This document shows positions 24,969 to 33,320 of a DNA stretch of 46,236 nucleotides, piece after piece. Origin of the DNA: a filamentous cyanobacterium CCP2 (GTDB taxonomy: Bacteria > Cyanobacteriota > Cyanobacteriia > Elainellales > Elainellaceae); assembly GCA_003003615.1 (NCBI GenBank), contig PVWD01000014.1, positions 1 through 46,236 of the forward strand, given 5' to 3'. Position 1 is the first letter of the stretch. Every line of letters begins with the position of its first letter. Made by a program: the position numbers and the translations under genes. The notes under the pieces are model-generated. The model did no database searches. It saw only the letters and a list, made by a program, of their open reading frames with translations, and had not been told where the DNA came from.

Positions 24969-25337
24969 ATGAAAAGAGTGGTGAATCAATCTAAGTTTTG
25001 CCGATCTTCGCTATCACGATTGACATTTGCTGTATTGGGGGGTGGGGTGTTGTTGCTGGCGGCAGTTCGTCCGGCATTGGCCCAAACAGCTCCGCTTTCA
25101 GGAGGTGGTAGCGATCGCAGCTTCAATCAATCAGATGATCTGCCAGATATGTTCAACTTGCTGCACCAACTCCAGCGAGGGCAAATTCGTAGCCCTTACG
25201 AGTTTCAGCAAGAGCAACAACAAAATATTACTAATGAAGCAGCAGATTTTCGGGAACAACGGCGTAGGGCCTTGGAGCAGCAATCGCAGCCTGGAACCGT
25301 TGACACTTCACCTGCTGAATCGTCTGAGTTCAATTAA
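24969..25337 (+). CDS. Small secreted Gln-rich protein of unknown function
   Basis: A 122-residue protein. Residues 1-39 are a Sec signal peptide: basic N-region, hydrophobic FAVLGGGVLLLAAV, and cleavage after ALA. The mature 83 residues contain a DMFNLLHQLQRGQIRSPYEF segment followed by Gln/Arg-rich helix (QQEQQQN, EQRRRALEQQS). It looks like a short exported helical protein. I do not recognise a family. AGGAAAACC before the ATG is a reasonable ribosome-binding site. The DUF924 gene starts 17 bp after it, so they are probably one transcript. Confidence 0.75.
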   Translation: MKRVVNQSKFCRSSLSRLTFAVLGGGVLLLAAVRPALAQTAPLSGGGSDRSFNQSDDLPDMFNLLHQLQRGQIRSPYEFQQEQQQNITNEAADFREQRRRALEQQSQPGTVDTSPAESSEFN

Positions 25338-25354
25338 TTTCAGGACAGTGAACC

Positions 25355-25957
25355 GTGACTTCTGAATTAACCGCGTCTCCCATTGAAGAGATTCTGCGGT
25401 TTTGGTTTGGAACCCCTCATACAGAAGCGTCTCAATATGCCACACGGCGCAAGCTATGGTTCAGTAAAAAGCCCAAGCTGGATCAGGAAATCCGCGATCG
25501 ATTTGCTTCAGTCTATGAGCAAGCTGCTTTAGGGGAGCTAGACCATTGGCAGCAATCTCCCCATAGCTGTTTGGCTCTGCTGATTGTGTTGGATCAGTTT
25601 TCGCGAAATATGTTTCGTGATACGCCCAAAGCCTTTGCCACTGACGCGAAGGCTCTTTTCATTGCGAAGGCGGCGATCGAGCAAGGATTAGACCAAGTAC
25701 TGGAGCCGATCCAGCGCATTTTTATGTATCTTCCGCTAGAGCATAGTGAAAACCTGGAAGATCAATTGCAGTCTGTCTCGTGCTTTCGAGATTTGGTGGC
25801 GATCGAGCCTCAGCTATCTGATGTTTTTGACTATGCCCTGCGGCACTATGAAGTCATTAAACAGTTTGGACGGTTTCCGCATCGAAATGGAATTTTGGGA
25901 CGAGAAACAACTCTAGAAGAGTCAAAGTTTCTGCAACAGCCCGGTTCGTCATTTTAA
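25355..25957 (+). CDS. DUF924 family protein
   Basis: A 200-residue, all-helical, cytoplasmic-looking protein that matches DUF924 well: ILRFWFG near the N-terminus, WFSKKPKLDQEIRDRF, then LLIVLDQFSRNMFRDTP and RIFMYLPLEHSENLEDQ, and the C-terminal HYEVIKQFGRFPHRNGILGR. The family resembles TPR-like folds; its biochemical role is unknown. The start is a GTG with AGGA nearby, 17 bp after the preceding gene. Confidence 0.93.
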   Translation: MTSELTASPIEEILRFWFGTPHTEASQYATRRKLWFSKKPKLDQEIRDRFASVYEQAALGELDHWQQSPHSCLALLIVLDQFSRNMFRDTPKAFATDAKALFIAKAAIEQGLDQVLEPIQRIFMYLPLEHSENLEDQLQSVSCFRDLVAIEPQLSDVFDYALRHYEVIKQFGRFPHRNGILGRETTLEESKFLQQPGSSF

Positions 25958-26026
25958 TTTCAATCTTAAAAAAGGGTGGACATTGCCACCCTGTCAAAAC
26001 AATCTATTCAGAAAAGAAAGCCTGAT

Positions 26027-26992
26027 CTAGTTGGCGAAATTACGCGGCCCTTGATAGCCCGATGCATCTGCAAGCTGACTCAGGGATTGTCTCCCAACAT
26101 AATATCGCCCGTTGATTTCCCAGGTGGGGAATCCGAAGCTGCGCCCGGTTTGCGCCTCAATATCTGGGGCAACTTCCTGGCATAGAGCAGCCTGAGAATT
26201 ATACCCATCCTCCGCACACTCTACGTTATTAATTAAGGCAAAGGCTTCACTGCCAAAAGCTTGCTTTTGATCATGACAGTGAGGGCACCAGTAGGCACTA
26301 TACATTTTCGCCCCAATCGATGTGAGGTGCTGCGCCAGTGCAATTTCAGACTCTCCTGAGGTTGTGGTAATCGGTGCTCCTGTGGCCCCAGCGGTTTGGG
26401 CAGTTGTCGCTCCACCATTTCCTGCTCCCGCATACACACCCAGTGTGCCAACGATCGTCACCATTGCCACAATCACGCCTGTAAAAAACAGTTGTCCTTT
26501 GTCTTCCCAGTCTCGCCCTTTCAAAGTCAGAATGAACAACGTCAGGGCAAACAGGGCTGAGAGAATACAAAAAACGCAAATTCCCCCTGCTCCAAAGGGA
26601 ACAACATACTGAGTGTACATGATGTACATCAAGTAGCCGCTAAAGACCATCATGGCAGTTGACCCCATGAATAGAAGCAGCCACGTCCAGTTCTCCAAAT
26701 TATTGCGGAGTTGCTTGTTGGTATCGGGGTTCACCAACAAAGGGGCGATCGCAAATCCAGTGATGGCGAGATAGGCCAACAAGCCAAACAGTGCTAGCGG
26801 CAAGCCAAACACGTAGGCATATGGGCCCGAAAGCACCTGCTGACACCCCGTCGTTGGGCAGGCTGTTTCTGTGCCAATCAGCTTTGTTGCAGTGATGTAT
26901 CCTGTGTTGAGTGCTCCAAGAATTCCGACCGCAGCAATCAAGTAGCGCGATCGACGATGCATCCAAGGAACCTGACGGCGACGGCTTCTCAT
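26027..26992 (-). CDS. Vitamin K epoxide reductase family protein fused to a thioredoxin-like domain
   Basis: A 321-residue oxidative-folding enzyme. The N-terminal VKOR part has four to five membrane helices, the loop cysteines C45 and C50 (TACPTTGC) and the active CxxC at C139-C142 (ICVFC). After a Gly/Thr-rich linker, residues 215-320 form a thioredoxin-like domain with WCPHC (C236-C239), cis-proline in FGFPTW and extra cysteines C259 and C271. Such fusions oxidise exported protein thiols with quinone as acceptor; the plant counterpart LTO1 is needed for photosystem II. It is 81 bp downstream of btpA on the same strand. Confidence 0.95.
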   Translation of the reverse strand: MRSRRRQVPWMHRRSRYLIAAVGILGALNTGYITATKLIGTETACPTTGCQQVLSGPYAYVFGLPLALFGLLAYLAITGFAIAPLLVNPDTNKQLRNNLENWTWLLLFMGSTAMMVFSGYLMYIMYTQYVVPFGAGGICVFCILSALFALTLFILTLKGRDWEDKGQLFFTGVIVAMVTIVGTLGVYAGAGNGGATTAQTAGATGAPITTTSGESEIALAQHLTSIGAKMYSAYWCPHCHDQKQAFGSEAFALINNVECAEDGYNSQAALCQEVAPDIEAQTGRSFGFPTWEINGRYYVGRQSLSQLADASGYQGPRNFAN

Positions 26993-27073
26993 AGAACCTT
27001 ACCTAGAGACTCAGCTTTTATATCTTGACGTATCTATTCTGTTCCATGATGCCCAAGATTGCGAATTTTGGGG

Positions 27074-27952
27074 TCAGATTTTAGATTTTTTGAGATTTGA
27101 AGTCTGGGATACGGATGAGGACGACGATTTAGTTTGATGTTGATCCCTGGAGGAAATGCTTCGCTGCATCGCTTCAACAAACTGACTGACTCGAATGGGG
27201 TCGATCGGCTGGTTGATGCGGCCATGCCGTTTCAAAGAGCTAGACACAATCACCCCATCAGCCGCCTGAATCAGTTGGGGAATGTTTTCCCAATTTGCTC
27301 CACTACCGATAAAAACCGGAGTGCCATCCGCTGCCGCACTGGCCAGTTCCAAATCTTCCAGGCTAGGAGGGCTACCCGTTGCCCAACCCGACAAAATTAC
27401 CCCGTCTGCCAACCCTCGATCGATCGTTTCTTGGACTGCCGTTGTTAGGTTCGGCGATCCCAACGGACGAGCATGTTTCACCAAAACATCAGCCAGAATC
27501 TTAATATCACTGCCTAGCTCGCGACGATACCGCAAAAGTTGATGTGCTTGTCCCTCAATCAGCCCTTGATCAGTCGCCATTACCCCCGTCAAAACGTTCA
27601 CCCGAATAAACTGCGCCTGAGAGCAAGCAGCGATCGCCATCGCACTATGGGCATCGTTTCGTAAAACATTGATCCCGATCGGTAATGTCACTAGATTTTG
27701 TAATCGTTGCACCACAATGCTCATCGCACTGACCACCGCCGGATCAACGCAATCCTTGGGAAAAGGAGCATCAAAGAAATTTTCAACGATAATGCCATTG
27801 ACCCCGCCCGATGCTAATGCCGTTGCCTCCCGTTCTGCGCGATCGATCACCGCTTTGAGGCTGCCTCCCCAGCGTGGTGAAGTGGGTAACGGCAGCAAAT
27901 GAACAACACCGATGATGGGATTAGCAGTTGCGAAAATTTGATTTAAGTCCAC
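27074..27952 (-). CDS. btpA: Photosystem I biogenesis protein BtpA
   Basis: A 292-residue TIM-barrel protein of the BtpA/SgcQ family: IIGVVHLLPLPTSP at the N-terminus, GVNGIIVENFFDAPF, LPIGINVLRNDAHSAMAIA, RVNVLTGVMATDQG, KILADVLVKHARPL and the DGVILSGWATGSPPS loop. In Synechocystis BtpA stabilises photosystem I and is a thylakoid-associated protein. The last 35 residues (SSSSSVSQTSNLKKSK) are a Ser/Lys-rich extension. The start is a GTG. The VKOR-Trx gene follows 81 bp downstream, possibly in one transcript. Confidence 0.93.
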   Translation of the reverse strand: MDLNQIFATANPIIGVVHLLPLPTSPRWGGSLKAVIDRAEREATALASGGVNGIIVENFFDAPFPKDCVDPAVVSAMSIVVQRLQNLVTLPIGINVLRNDAHSAMAIAACSQAQFIRVNVLTGVMATDQGLIEGQAHQLLRYRRELGSDIKILADVLVKHARPLGSPNLTTAVQETIDRGLADGVILSGWATGSPPSLEDLELASAAADGTPVFIGSGANWENIPQLIQAADGVIVSSSLKRHGRINQPIDPIRVSQFVEAMQRSISSRDQHQTKSSSSSVSQTSNLKKSKI

Positions 27953-28391
27953 GTCTCTAACAGCTTAATTTTCCGGACTCAGCCACAGCAAAATGTTCTA
28001 TCACATTTGAGGAGGTTTAATCTCCTCATCTTATAAATCTACCCTATTGGTGGAGTCGTTTTTGAAGTGAGGTGTGAGGTGTGAGGCGTGAGTGAGCTGG
28101 GAATGGGAAATGGAGAGTGGGGAGAAAGGAGAGATTTTGCGTCTACACTGGAGTAGGGGAGTGAAGGTGAGAATATTTTTTGTAGACAAAAATAAATTTA
28201 ATCCATTTAATCTAGATCAAATCAGAACCCTCTCTAAAGAAATCAGGCTTTAACTCCATCTAGAGATAGAATGAGTAGCCGAAGACGGTTTAATAAATTC
28301 CCACTTTTTAGCCTCCTCCATACAGGCTTCGCATGTCGCGGCTTTCCTATCCCAAAATATGTAGTTATATTGCGACTACTCCCTGAGCTTG
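27953..28391. other. Spacer between divergent btpA and rimO, with simple repeats
   Basis: TGAGGAG-N7-CTCCTCA (28008-28028) is a perfect 7-bp hairpin. GTGAGGT/GTGAGGC is repeated about 3.5 times from 28067 to 28093, with further G-rich purine runs to 28130. I see no gene and no clear btpA promoter. Confidence 0.45.
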
Positions 28392-28400
28392 TGTTAAGAT
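28370..28400 (+). promoter_or_regulatory. Candidate promoter of the rimO-crhR unit
   Basis: TGTTAAGAT (28392-28400) is an extended -10 element, with TTGCGA at 28370-28375 as a weak -35 at 19 bp. It would give a leader of about 215 nt before rimO, in keeping with the long leaders of cold-regulated transcripts. Not proven. Confidence 0.4.
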
Positions 28401-28621
28401 TGTTATCACGTTGGATAAGATGCGATTACGGCTGACGGTATCCGTTAGACATGGGTCAAGTAGACATGAGTCAAAGCGGGTGATGGGGCAAAAGTCTGAT
28501 CCGTTGATGATGTGATCGCTGCGATTTCGCAAATTGACTACGGTTCTGCCGCCTGTTTAATCTTCTCCCTGCTGGGGTCTACTTACACCTGTCAACTGTC
28601 ATTTTTAGAGTAAAGGACTGC

Positions 28622-29989
28622 ATGGGCAATAAGCCAACTCTTGCCATTTCTCATCTTGGCTGTGAAAAAAATCGAATCGATACGGAGCATATGCTGGGCT
28701 TGTTAGTGCAAGCAGGCTATCAAGTCGATTCAAATGAAGAATTAGCGGATTACGTCATTGTGAACACGTGTAGTTTCATTCAGGCTGCACGGGAGGAGTC
28801 CGTTCGCACTCTGGTTGAACTGGCTGAAGCAGACAAAAAGATTGTAATCACTGGCTGCATGGCCCAGCACTTTCAGCAGGAACTTCTAGATGCGATCCCG
28901 GAAGCGGTGGCTGTAGTCGGAACGGGTGACTACCACAAGATTGTAGACATTGTGCAGCGGGCGGAAGCCGGAGAACGGGTCAAGGAGATTTCCGAGGAAC
29001 CTGTATACATTGCTGACGAAACCACTCCCCGCTATCGCACTACTACAGAAGGGGTTGCTTACCTGCGCGTTGCAGAGGGGTGTGACTATCGGTGCGCCTT
29101 TTGCATCATTCCCCATCTGCGGGGCAATCAACGATCGCGCTCCATTGAGTCGATTGTTGCAGAAGCAGAGCAGCTTGCTTCGGAAGGCGTGAAGGAGATC
29201 ATTTTGATCTCACAAATCACGACTAACTATGGGGTTGATTTGTACGGTGAACCCAAGTTAGCAGAATTATTGCTGGCTCTGGGTAAGGTAAATGTTCCCT
29301 GGATTCGGATGCATTATGCCTACCCGACAGGGCTAACTGCAAAAGTGATCGAAGCGATTCAGGAAACGCCAAATGTGTTGCCATACCTGGATTTGCCCCT
29401 TCAACATTCTCACCCTGACATTCTTCGGGCAATGAACCGTCCTTGGCAGGGTCGTGTGAATGACGGAATTATCGATCGCATCAAAACTGCTTTGCCAGAT
29501 GCGGTGCTACGAACCACGTTCATTGTCGGATTTCCTGGCGAAACCGAAGAACACTTTGAACACCTGCTTCAATTTGTTCAGCGTCATGAATTTGACCATG
29601 TTGGTGTGTTTACCTTCTCGCCCGAAGAAGGCACACCTGCCTATGACTTACCAAATCAACTTCCCCAGGAAGTCATGGACGATCGTCGAGAACGCTTGAT
29701 GCAAGCTCAGCAGCCCATCTCTCTCAAGAAAAACCAGGCGGAGATCGGGAAAGTCGTGGATGTTCTGATTGAACAGGAAAATCCAGACACCGGGGAATTG
29801 GTGGGTCGCTCTACCCGCTTTGCTCCTGAAGTAGACGGTTTAGTTTACGTTCAGGGAGAAGCCAGCCTGGGATCGATGGTGGCAGTTGCCATTGAAGATG
29901 CGGATGTCTATGACCTCTATGGGCACGTCGCGGATACCACAACTCAACTGCATGGTGCGCTTAACCGCGTCGCTGTTAACACCCATTAA
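28622..29989 (+). CDS. rimO: Ribosomal protein S12 methylthiotransferase
   Basis: A 455-residue radical-SAM methylthiotransferase. The N-terminal domain has its three cluster cysteines (C14 in HLGCEKNR, C50 in NTCSF, C79 in ITGCM). The radical-SAM site is C154, C158 and C161 in [16 protein letters not shown], and a C-terminal TRAM domain follows. It adds a methylthio group to an aspartate of protein S12. The ATG is preceded by AAAGGAC. The crhR-type helicase gene begins 9 bp after the stop; the same rimO-crhR order is known in Synechocystis, where it is a cold-responsive, processed operon. Confidence 0.97.
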   Translation: MGNKPTLAISHLGCEKNRIDTEHMLGLLVQAGYQVDSNEELADYVIVNTCSFIQAAREESVRTLVELAEADKKIVITGCMAQHFQQELLDAIPEAVAVVGTGDYHKIVDIVQRAEAGERVKEISEEPVYIADETTPRYRTTTEGVAYLRVAEGCDYRCAFCIIPHLRGNQRSRSIESIVAEAEQLASEGVKEIILISQITTNYGVDLYGEPKLAELLLALGKVNVPWIRMHYAYPTGLTAKVIEAIQETPNVLPYLDLPLQHSHPDILRAMNRPWQGRVNDGIIDRIKTALPDAVLRTTFIVGFPGETEEHFEHLLQFVQRHEFDHVGVFTFSPEEGTPAYDLPNQLPQEVMDDRRERLMQAQQPISLKKNQAEIGKVVDVLIEQENPDTGELVGRSTRFAPEVDGLVYVQGEASLGSMVAVAIEDADVYDLYGHVADTTTQLHGALNRVAVNTH

Positions 29990-29998
29990 GGAGCCTCA

Positions 29999-31444
29999 AT
30001 GACTCTTTCATTTCATAGTCTTGGTTTATCTGAAGCACGAGTTCGTCATTTAGAGAAAGCCGAATTTACGACCCCCACTGCGATTCAGGCGCAGGCGATT
30101 CCCCATTTGCTCTCTGGACGAGATGTGGTGGGACAGGCGCAGACCGGAACTGGAAAAACGGCAGCTTTTTCACTGCCCATTCTGGAACGCATTGACCTGA
30201 AAAACATGGCAGTTCAGGCTTTGATCCTGACTCCGACTCGCGAACTGGCCCTTCAGGTCTATCAAGCCATTCGATCGTTTAGCCATGATAAGCGACTGCA
30301 TGTTTTACCTATCTACGGTGGACAGTCGATCGATGCCCAAATCAAGCGGTTACAGCGTGGTGTTCAAATTGTTGTGGGAACACCCGGTCGAGTTCTGGAT
30401 TTGTTGAGCCGGGGAGATTTGACCCTGAAGCAACTCAACTGGCTGGTTCTGGATGAAGCCGACGAAATGTTGAATATGGGCTTTATTCAGGATGTGGAAA
30501 AAATTCTGAGTCAGGCTCCTGGTGAACGGCAAACGGCATTTTTCTCGGCAACAATGGAACCTTCCATCCGGGAACTGGCGGCTAAGTTCTTGCGATCGCC
30601 TGTCACCGTTACCGTTGAGCAACCCAAAGCGGCTCCTGCCCGCATTAATCAGGTGGCGTACATTGTGCCCAGGGGTTGGACAAAAGCTCGATCGCTCCAG
30701 CCTATTTTGGAGATGGAAGATCCAGAGTCAGCCCTGATCTTTGTTCGGACTCGGAAATCTGCCGCAGAGCTAACCCGCCAACTGCAAGCCGCAGGACATA
30801 GTGTAGATGAGTATCACGGTGATTTGAGCCAGTCTCAACGAGAGCGACTCCTCCTCCGCTTCCGGCAACGGCAAGTGCGTTGGGTGGTTGCTACTGACAT
30901 TGCGGCAAGGGGTCTGCACGTAGAAGACCTGACCCATGTGATTAACTACGATCTGCCGGACAGCGTTGAAAGCTATGTTCACCGGATTGGGCGGACAGGA
31001 AGAGCCGGTAAAGAAGGCACGGCGATCTCCATTGTCCATCCCCTCGACAAGCGCAAACTGCGAGACATTGAACGGCACATTCGCCAAAAGCTTGAAATTG
31101 GCACGATCCCAACCCGCGCCCAGATTGAGGCCCGTCATATCGATAAGTTGCAGGAGCGTCTGCGGGAAACCCTTGCCAGTGAGCGGATTGCCTCCTTCCT
31201 GCCGATCGTCGCTCAACTCAGCGAAGAGTACGAACCGCATACGATCGCAGCAGCAGCACTCCAAATGGCCTATGACCAAATTCGCCCAACCTGGATGCGT
31301 CTAGAGCCAACTTATGATGAGCCTGTTGCAGACGAACCCGTTACCCGCTCGCGCCGTGACTCTAACTACCGCGATCGAGATTCTAAATCCCGGTCTTCCA
31401 TATCCAAGAAGCCGATTAAGCGGAAAGCTGTTCCGCAACAGTAA
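29999..31444 (+). CDS. crhR: DEAD-box RNA helicase, CrhR type
   Basis: A 481-residue helicase with all conserved motifs: Q-motif region TPTAIQAQAI (25-34), AQTGTGKT (47-54), PTRELALQ, GTPGR, DEAD (152-155), SAT (183-185) and HRIGRTGRAG. The C-terminal 70 residues are Arg/Ser/Lys-rich (RRDSNYRDRDSKSRSS), typical of RNA-binding tails. In Synechocystis CrhR is induced by cold and changes of redox state and remodels RNA structure. Position directly after rimO (AAGGAG before the ATG, 9-bp gap) supports the same identity here. A T-rich terminator follows. Orthology is inferred from order and length. Confidence 0.92.
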   Translation: MTLSFHSLGLSEARVRHLEKAEFTTPTAIQAQAIPHLLSGRDVVGQAQTGTGKTAAFSLPILERIDLKNMAVQALILTPTRELALQVYQAIRSFSHDKRLHVLPIYGGQSIDAQIKRLQRGVQIVVGTPGRVLDLLSRGDLTLKQLNWLVLDEADEMLNMGFIQDVEKILSQAPGERQTAFFSATMEPSIRELAAKFLRSPVTVTVEQPKAAPARINQVAYIVPRGWTKARSLQPILEMEDPESALIFVRTRKSAAELTRQLQAAGHSVDEYHGDLSQSQRERLLLRFRQRQVRWVVATDIAARGLHVEDLTHVINYDLPDSVESYVHRIGRTGRAGKEGTAISIVHPLDKRKLRDIERHIRQKLEIGTIPTRAQIEARHIDKLQERLRETLASERIASFLPIVAQLSEEYEPHTIAAAALQMAYDQIRPTWMRLEPTYDEPVADEPVTRSRRDSNYRDRDSKSRSSISKKPIKRKAVPQQ

Positions 31445-31460
31445 AACTTAACCAAGTTTG

Positions 31461-31502
31461 AAGAGGGGGTAGGGTAAGCCGTGCTTATTCTGCCTCTTTT
31501 TT
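31461..31502 (+). terminator. Intrinsic terminator of the rimO-crhR unit
   Basis: AAGAGG (31461-31466) pairs with CCTCTT (31493-31498); inside, GTAAGC (31474-31479) pairs with GCTTAT (31483-31488), including one G-U. A T-run follows directly. It lies 17 bp past the crhR stop. Confidence 0.8.
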
Positions 31503-31571
31503 AAACCGTGAATGCGGCAGATGCTTAGGGATACTTGTTAACAGCAACTAGATTAAATTTTTAACTTGTAT

Positions 31572-31625
31572 CAATGGGTTTTTGCTTTTAGCCTGAAATT
31601 GATCTCAAGCAACTGCGTAATCCTG
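31572..31625 (-). repeat. Dispersed repeat, copy 2 (54 bp, inverted relative to copy 1)
   Basis: Reverse complement of this stretch aligns end to end with 5871-5926; 26 central bases are identical and only two single-base gaps are needed. Here it sits between the crhR terminator and the exonuclease gene, with its left end at CAATGGGTT. Confidence 0.8.
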
Positions 31626-31663
31626 GTACAAATAAAATCGTTTATTCTCAGGAGTCCGATCGC

Positions 31664-32452
31664 GTGTTATCAACTGATCTGCTAGCTTACTACCGCCAAG
31701 TCAGTCAACAACTTTTTACAGTGGTAGATGTAGAAACGACGGGGCATTCTCCAACGGAAAATCGCATAACAGAACTATCAGTGCTTCATGCCACCCTAGC
31801 AGACGGGATTCAGCAGCAGCAAACTGACCTGATCAATCCACAGACTCAGATTCCAATCAACATTATTCGGTTCACGGGCATCACTCAGAAAATGGTGGAG
31901 GCTGCACCAACGGCAACAGAAATTTTTCCAGCCTACACTGAGCTTTTAAATACAGGTATTTTAACGGCACATAACATTGAGTTTGACTATCCGTTTATTC
32001 GGGCGGAGTATGCCCGGTTGGGAGTAAAGTTCGATCGCCCCGAAGCAGAACAGCTATGTACCGTACAGCTTTCCCGGTTGATGTTGCCTGACCTGCCTTC
32101 CCGCAGTTTGCCCAACTTGGTGAAGCACTTTAAATTTAACGTGGGTAAGTCCCACCGAGCAGAAGCAGATGCGATCGCCTGTTGGTTGCTTGCAGAACGG
32201 TTATTCACCGAGATTTTGAATGAATCCGATGATGTGCTTTTGGCGCGGTTTGCCCGCCAGTGGTTGCCTTTGAAATATGCAGCAAAACTTTTAGGATGCA
32301 GCTTACAGGAGAGCCAAACGCAGTTAATGGCGGCAGAGATTCCGTCGCGGTTTGTGGGAAAGGGTAGCCGAGGAACGTGGATGTATCAACGCGGGGATGT
32401 GGAGCGGGTTTTTCACGAACAGCAAGGTGGAACGCAATTATCTATGCTGTGA
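31664..32452 (+). CDS. DnaQ-like 3'-5' exonuclease with additional C-terminal region
   Basis: A 262-residue DEDDh exonuclease. Asp22 and Glu24 (VVDVETTGH), Asp108 (HNIEFDYPF), His164 and Asp169 (SHRAEADA) give the catalytic set. Residues about 190-262 contain LARFARQWLPLKYAAKLLGCS and a predicted helix-turn-helix-like segment, then RGTWMYQRGDVERVF, which is not part of plain epsilon exonucleases. Such proteins are usually proofreading or repair 3'-5' exonucleases. The start is a GTG with AGGAG eleven nucleotides upstream. Confidence 0.92.
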   Translation: MLSTDLLAYYRQVSQQLFTVVDVETTGHSPTENRITELSVLHATLADGIQQQQTDLINPQTQIPINIIRFTGITQKMVEAAPTATEIFPAYTELLNTGILTAHNIEFDYPFIRAEYARLGVKFDRPEAEQLCTVQLSRLMLPDLPSRSLPNLVKHFKFNVGKSHRAEADAIACWLLAERLFTEILNESDDVLLARFARQWLPLKYAAKLLGCSLQESQTQLMAAEIPSRFVGKGSRGTWMYQRGDVERVFHEQQGGTQLSML

Positions 32453-32487
32453 ACCATAACAACGAATCAATCAGGAAAAGTTCCAGG

Positions 32488-33171
32488 TTAAGGACGAACT
32501 ACCACAGAAGTTCCTGGTGTCACTTGTTCAAAAAGAGCCTGAATATCTGCTTCACGCATCCGAATGCAGCCGTGGGATACCGCTTGCCCAATCAAATCCT
32601 CCTGGTTTGTGCCGTGCAGCCCAATTTGCTGTTCGCCATTTGCCCAGAAGCCAATCCAGCGAGAGCCAAGCGGATTGTCGGCACCCGGATAAATAATTTC
32701 ACCTGTGAAGGGATTCTGCCAAATGGGATCAACTTGCATATTGATGACATTAAACTCGCCCACCGGAGTTTCCCAGCCCGATCGCCCGATCGCAATATCA
32801 TAGCTGGCAATTGAGTCTTCGCCAATGTAGAGGTGAACTTGGCGCGCAGTGAGATCAACGATAATGGTCGATCGGTGTAGTCCCAGCAGTGGTTCTAATG
32901 CAGTTTCGAGGGAAGGAGTGAGTTTGGCGTGGGCGATGTTAGCAGGAAGAGATTGGGAGGAGGTAGAGTTTGTTGCTTCAGTTCGGCTTCCTTCAGTCGG
33001 AATAGAATGCGCTAAGGGCGGGCTTAACTGTTGGGCTGGGGAGGCAGCCGTTGCAGAACTGCCTGGAAATTCTCTCGATTGCACGGCAATAATCAAAGCA
33101 GCCGAAACAAACCCCAAGCACATAATGCTACGAGGCAAAAAGTCATCATCTCCACCCGTTGCTTTGTTCAT
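32488..33171 (-). CDS. L,D-transpeptidase, YkuD family
   Basis: A 227-residue protein with one N-terminal membrane helix (about 13-30), a Ser/Ala/Pro-rich linker (35-80) and a YkuD domain from about 100. The active-site motif is SHGCIRM (His200, Cys202) with the upstream IGLHGT histidine (His186), and VHLYIGEDSIASYDIAIGRSG and TPVGEFNVINM are domain-typical. It would cross-link peptidoglycan or attach proteins to it outside the cytoplasmic membrane. It is convergent with the exonuclease gene, 35 bp apart. Confidence 0.93.
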   Translation of the reverse strand: MNKATGGDDDFLPRSIMCLGFVSAALIIAVQSREFPGSSATAASPAQQLSPPLAHSIPTEGSRTEATNSTSSQSLPANIAHAKLTPSLETALEPLLGLHRSTIIVDLTARQVHLYIGEDSIASYDIAIGRSGWETPVGEFNVINMQVDPIWQNPFTGEIIYPGADNPLGSRWIGFWANGEQQIGLHGTNQEDLIGQAVSHGCIRMREADIQALFEQVTPGTSVVVRP

Positions 33172-33320
33172 CTCCCTAAAACGCGCCTCATTGTCTTAAA
33201 GCGGTTATGTCTTAAAGCGGCTATTGCATGGCATCTGGCAAAATCAATCTAACAGAATCTTTACACTGCCTACAATACTGCATTACCTGAGGTGCGATCG
33301 TTTACCCTACTGAAACCCTT

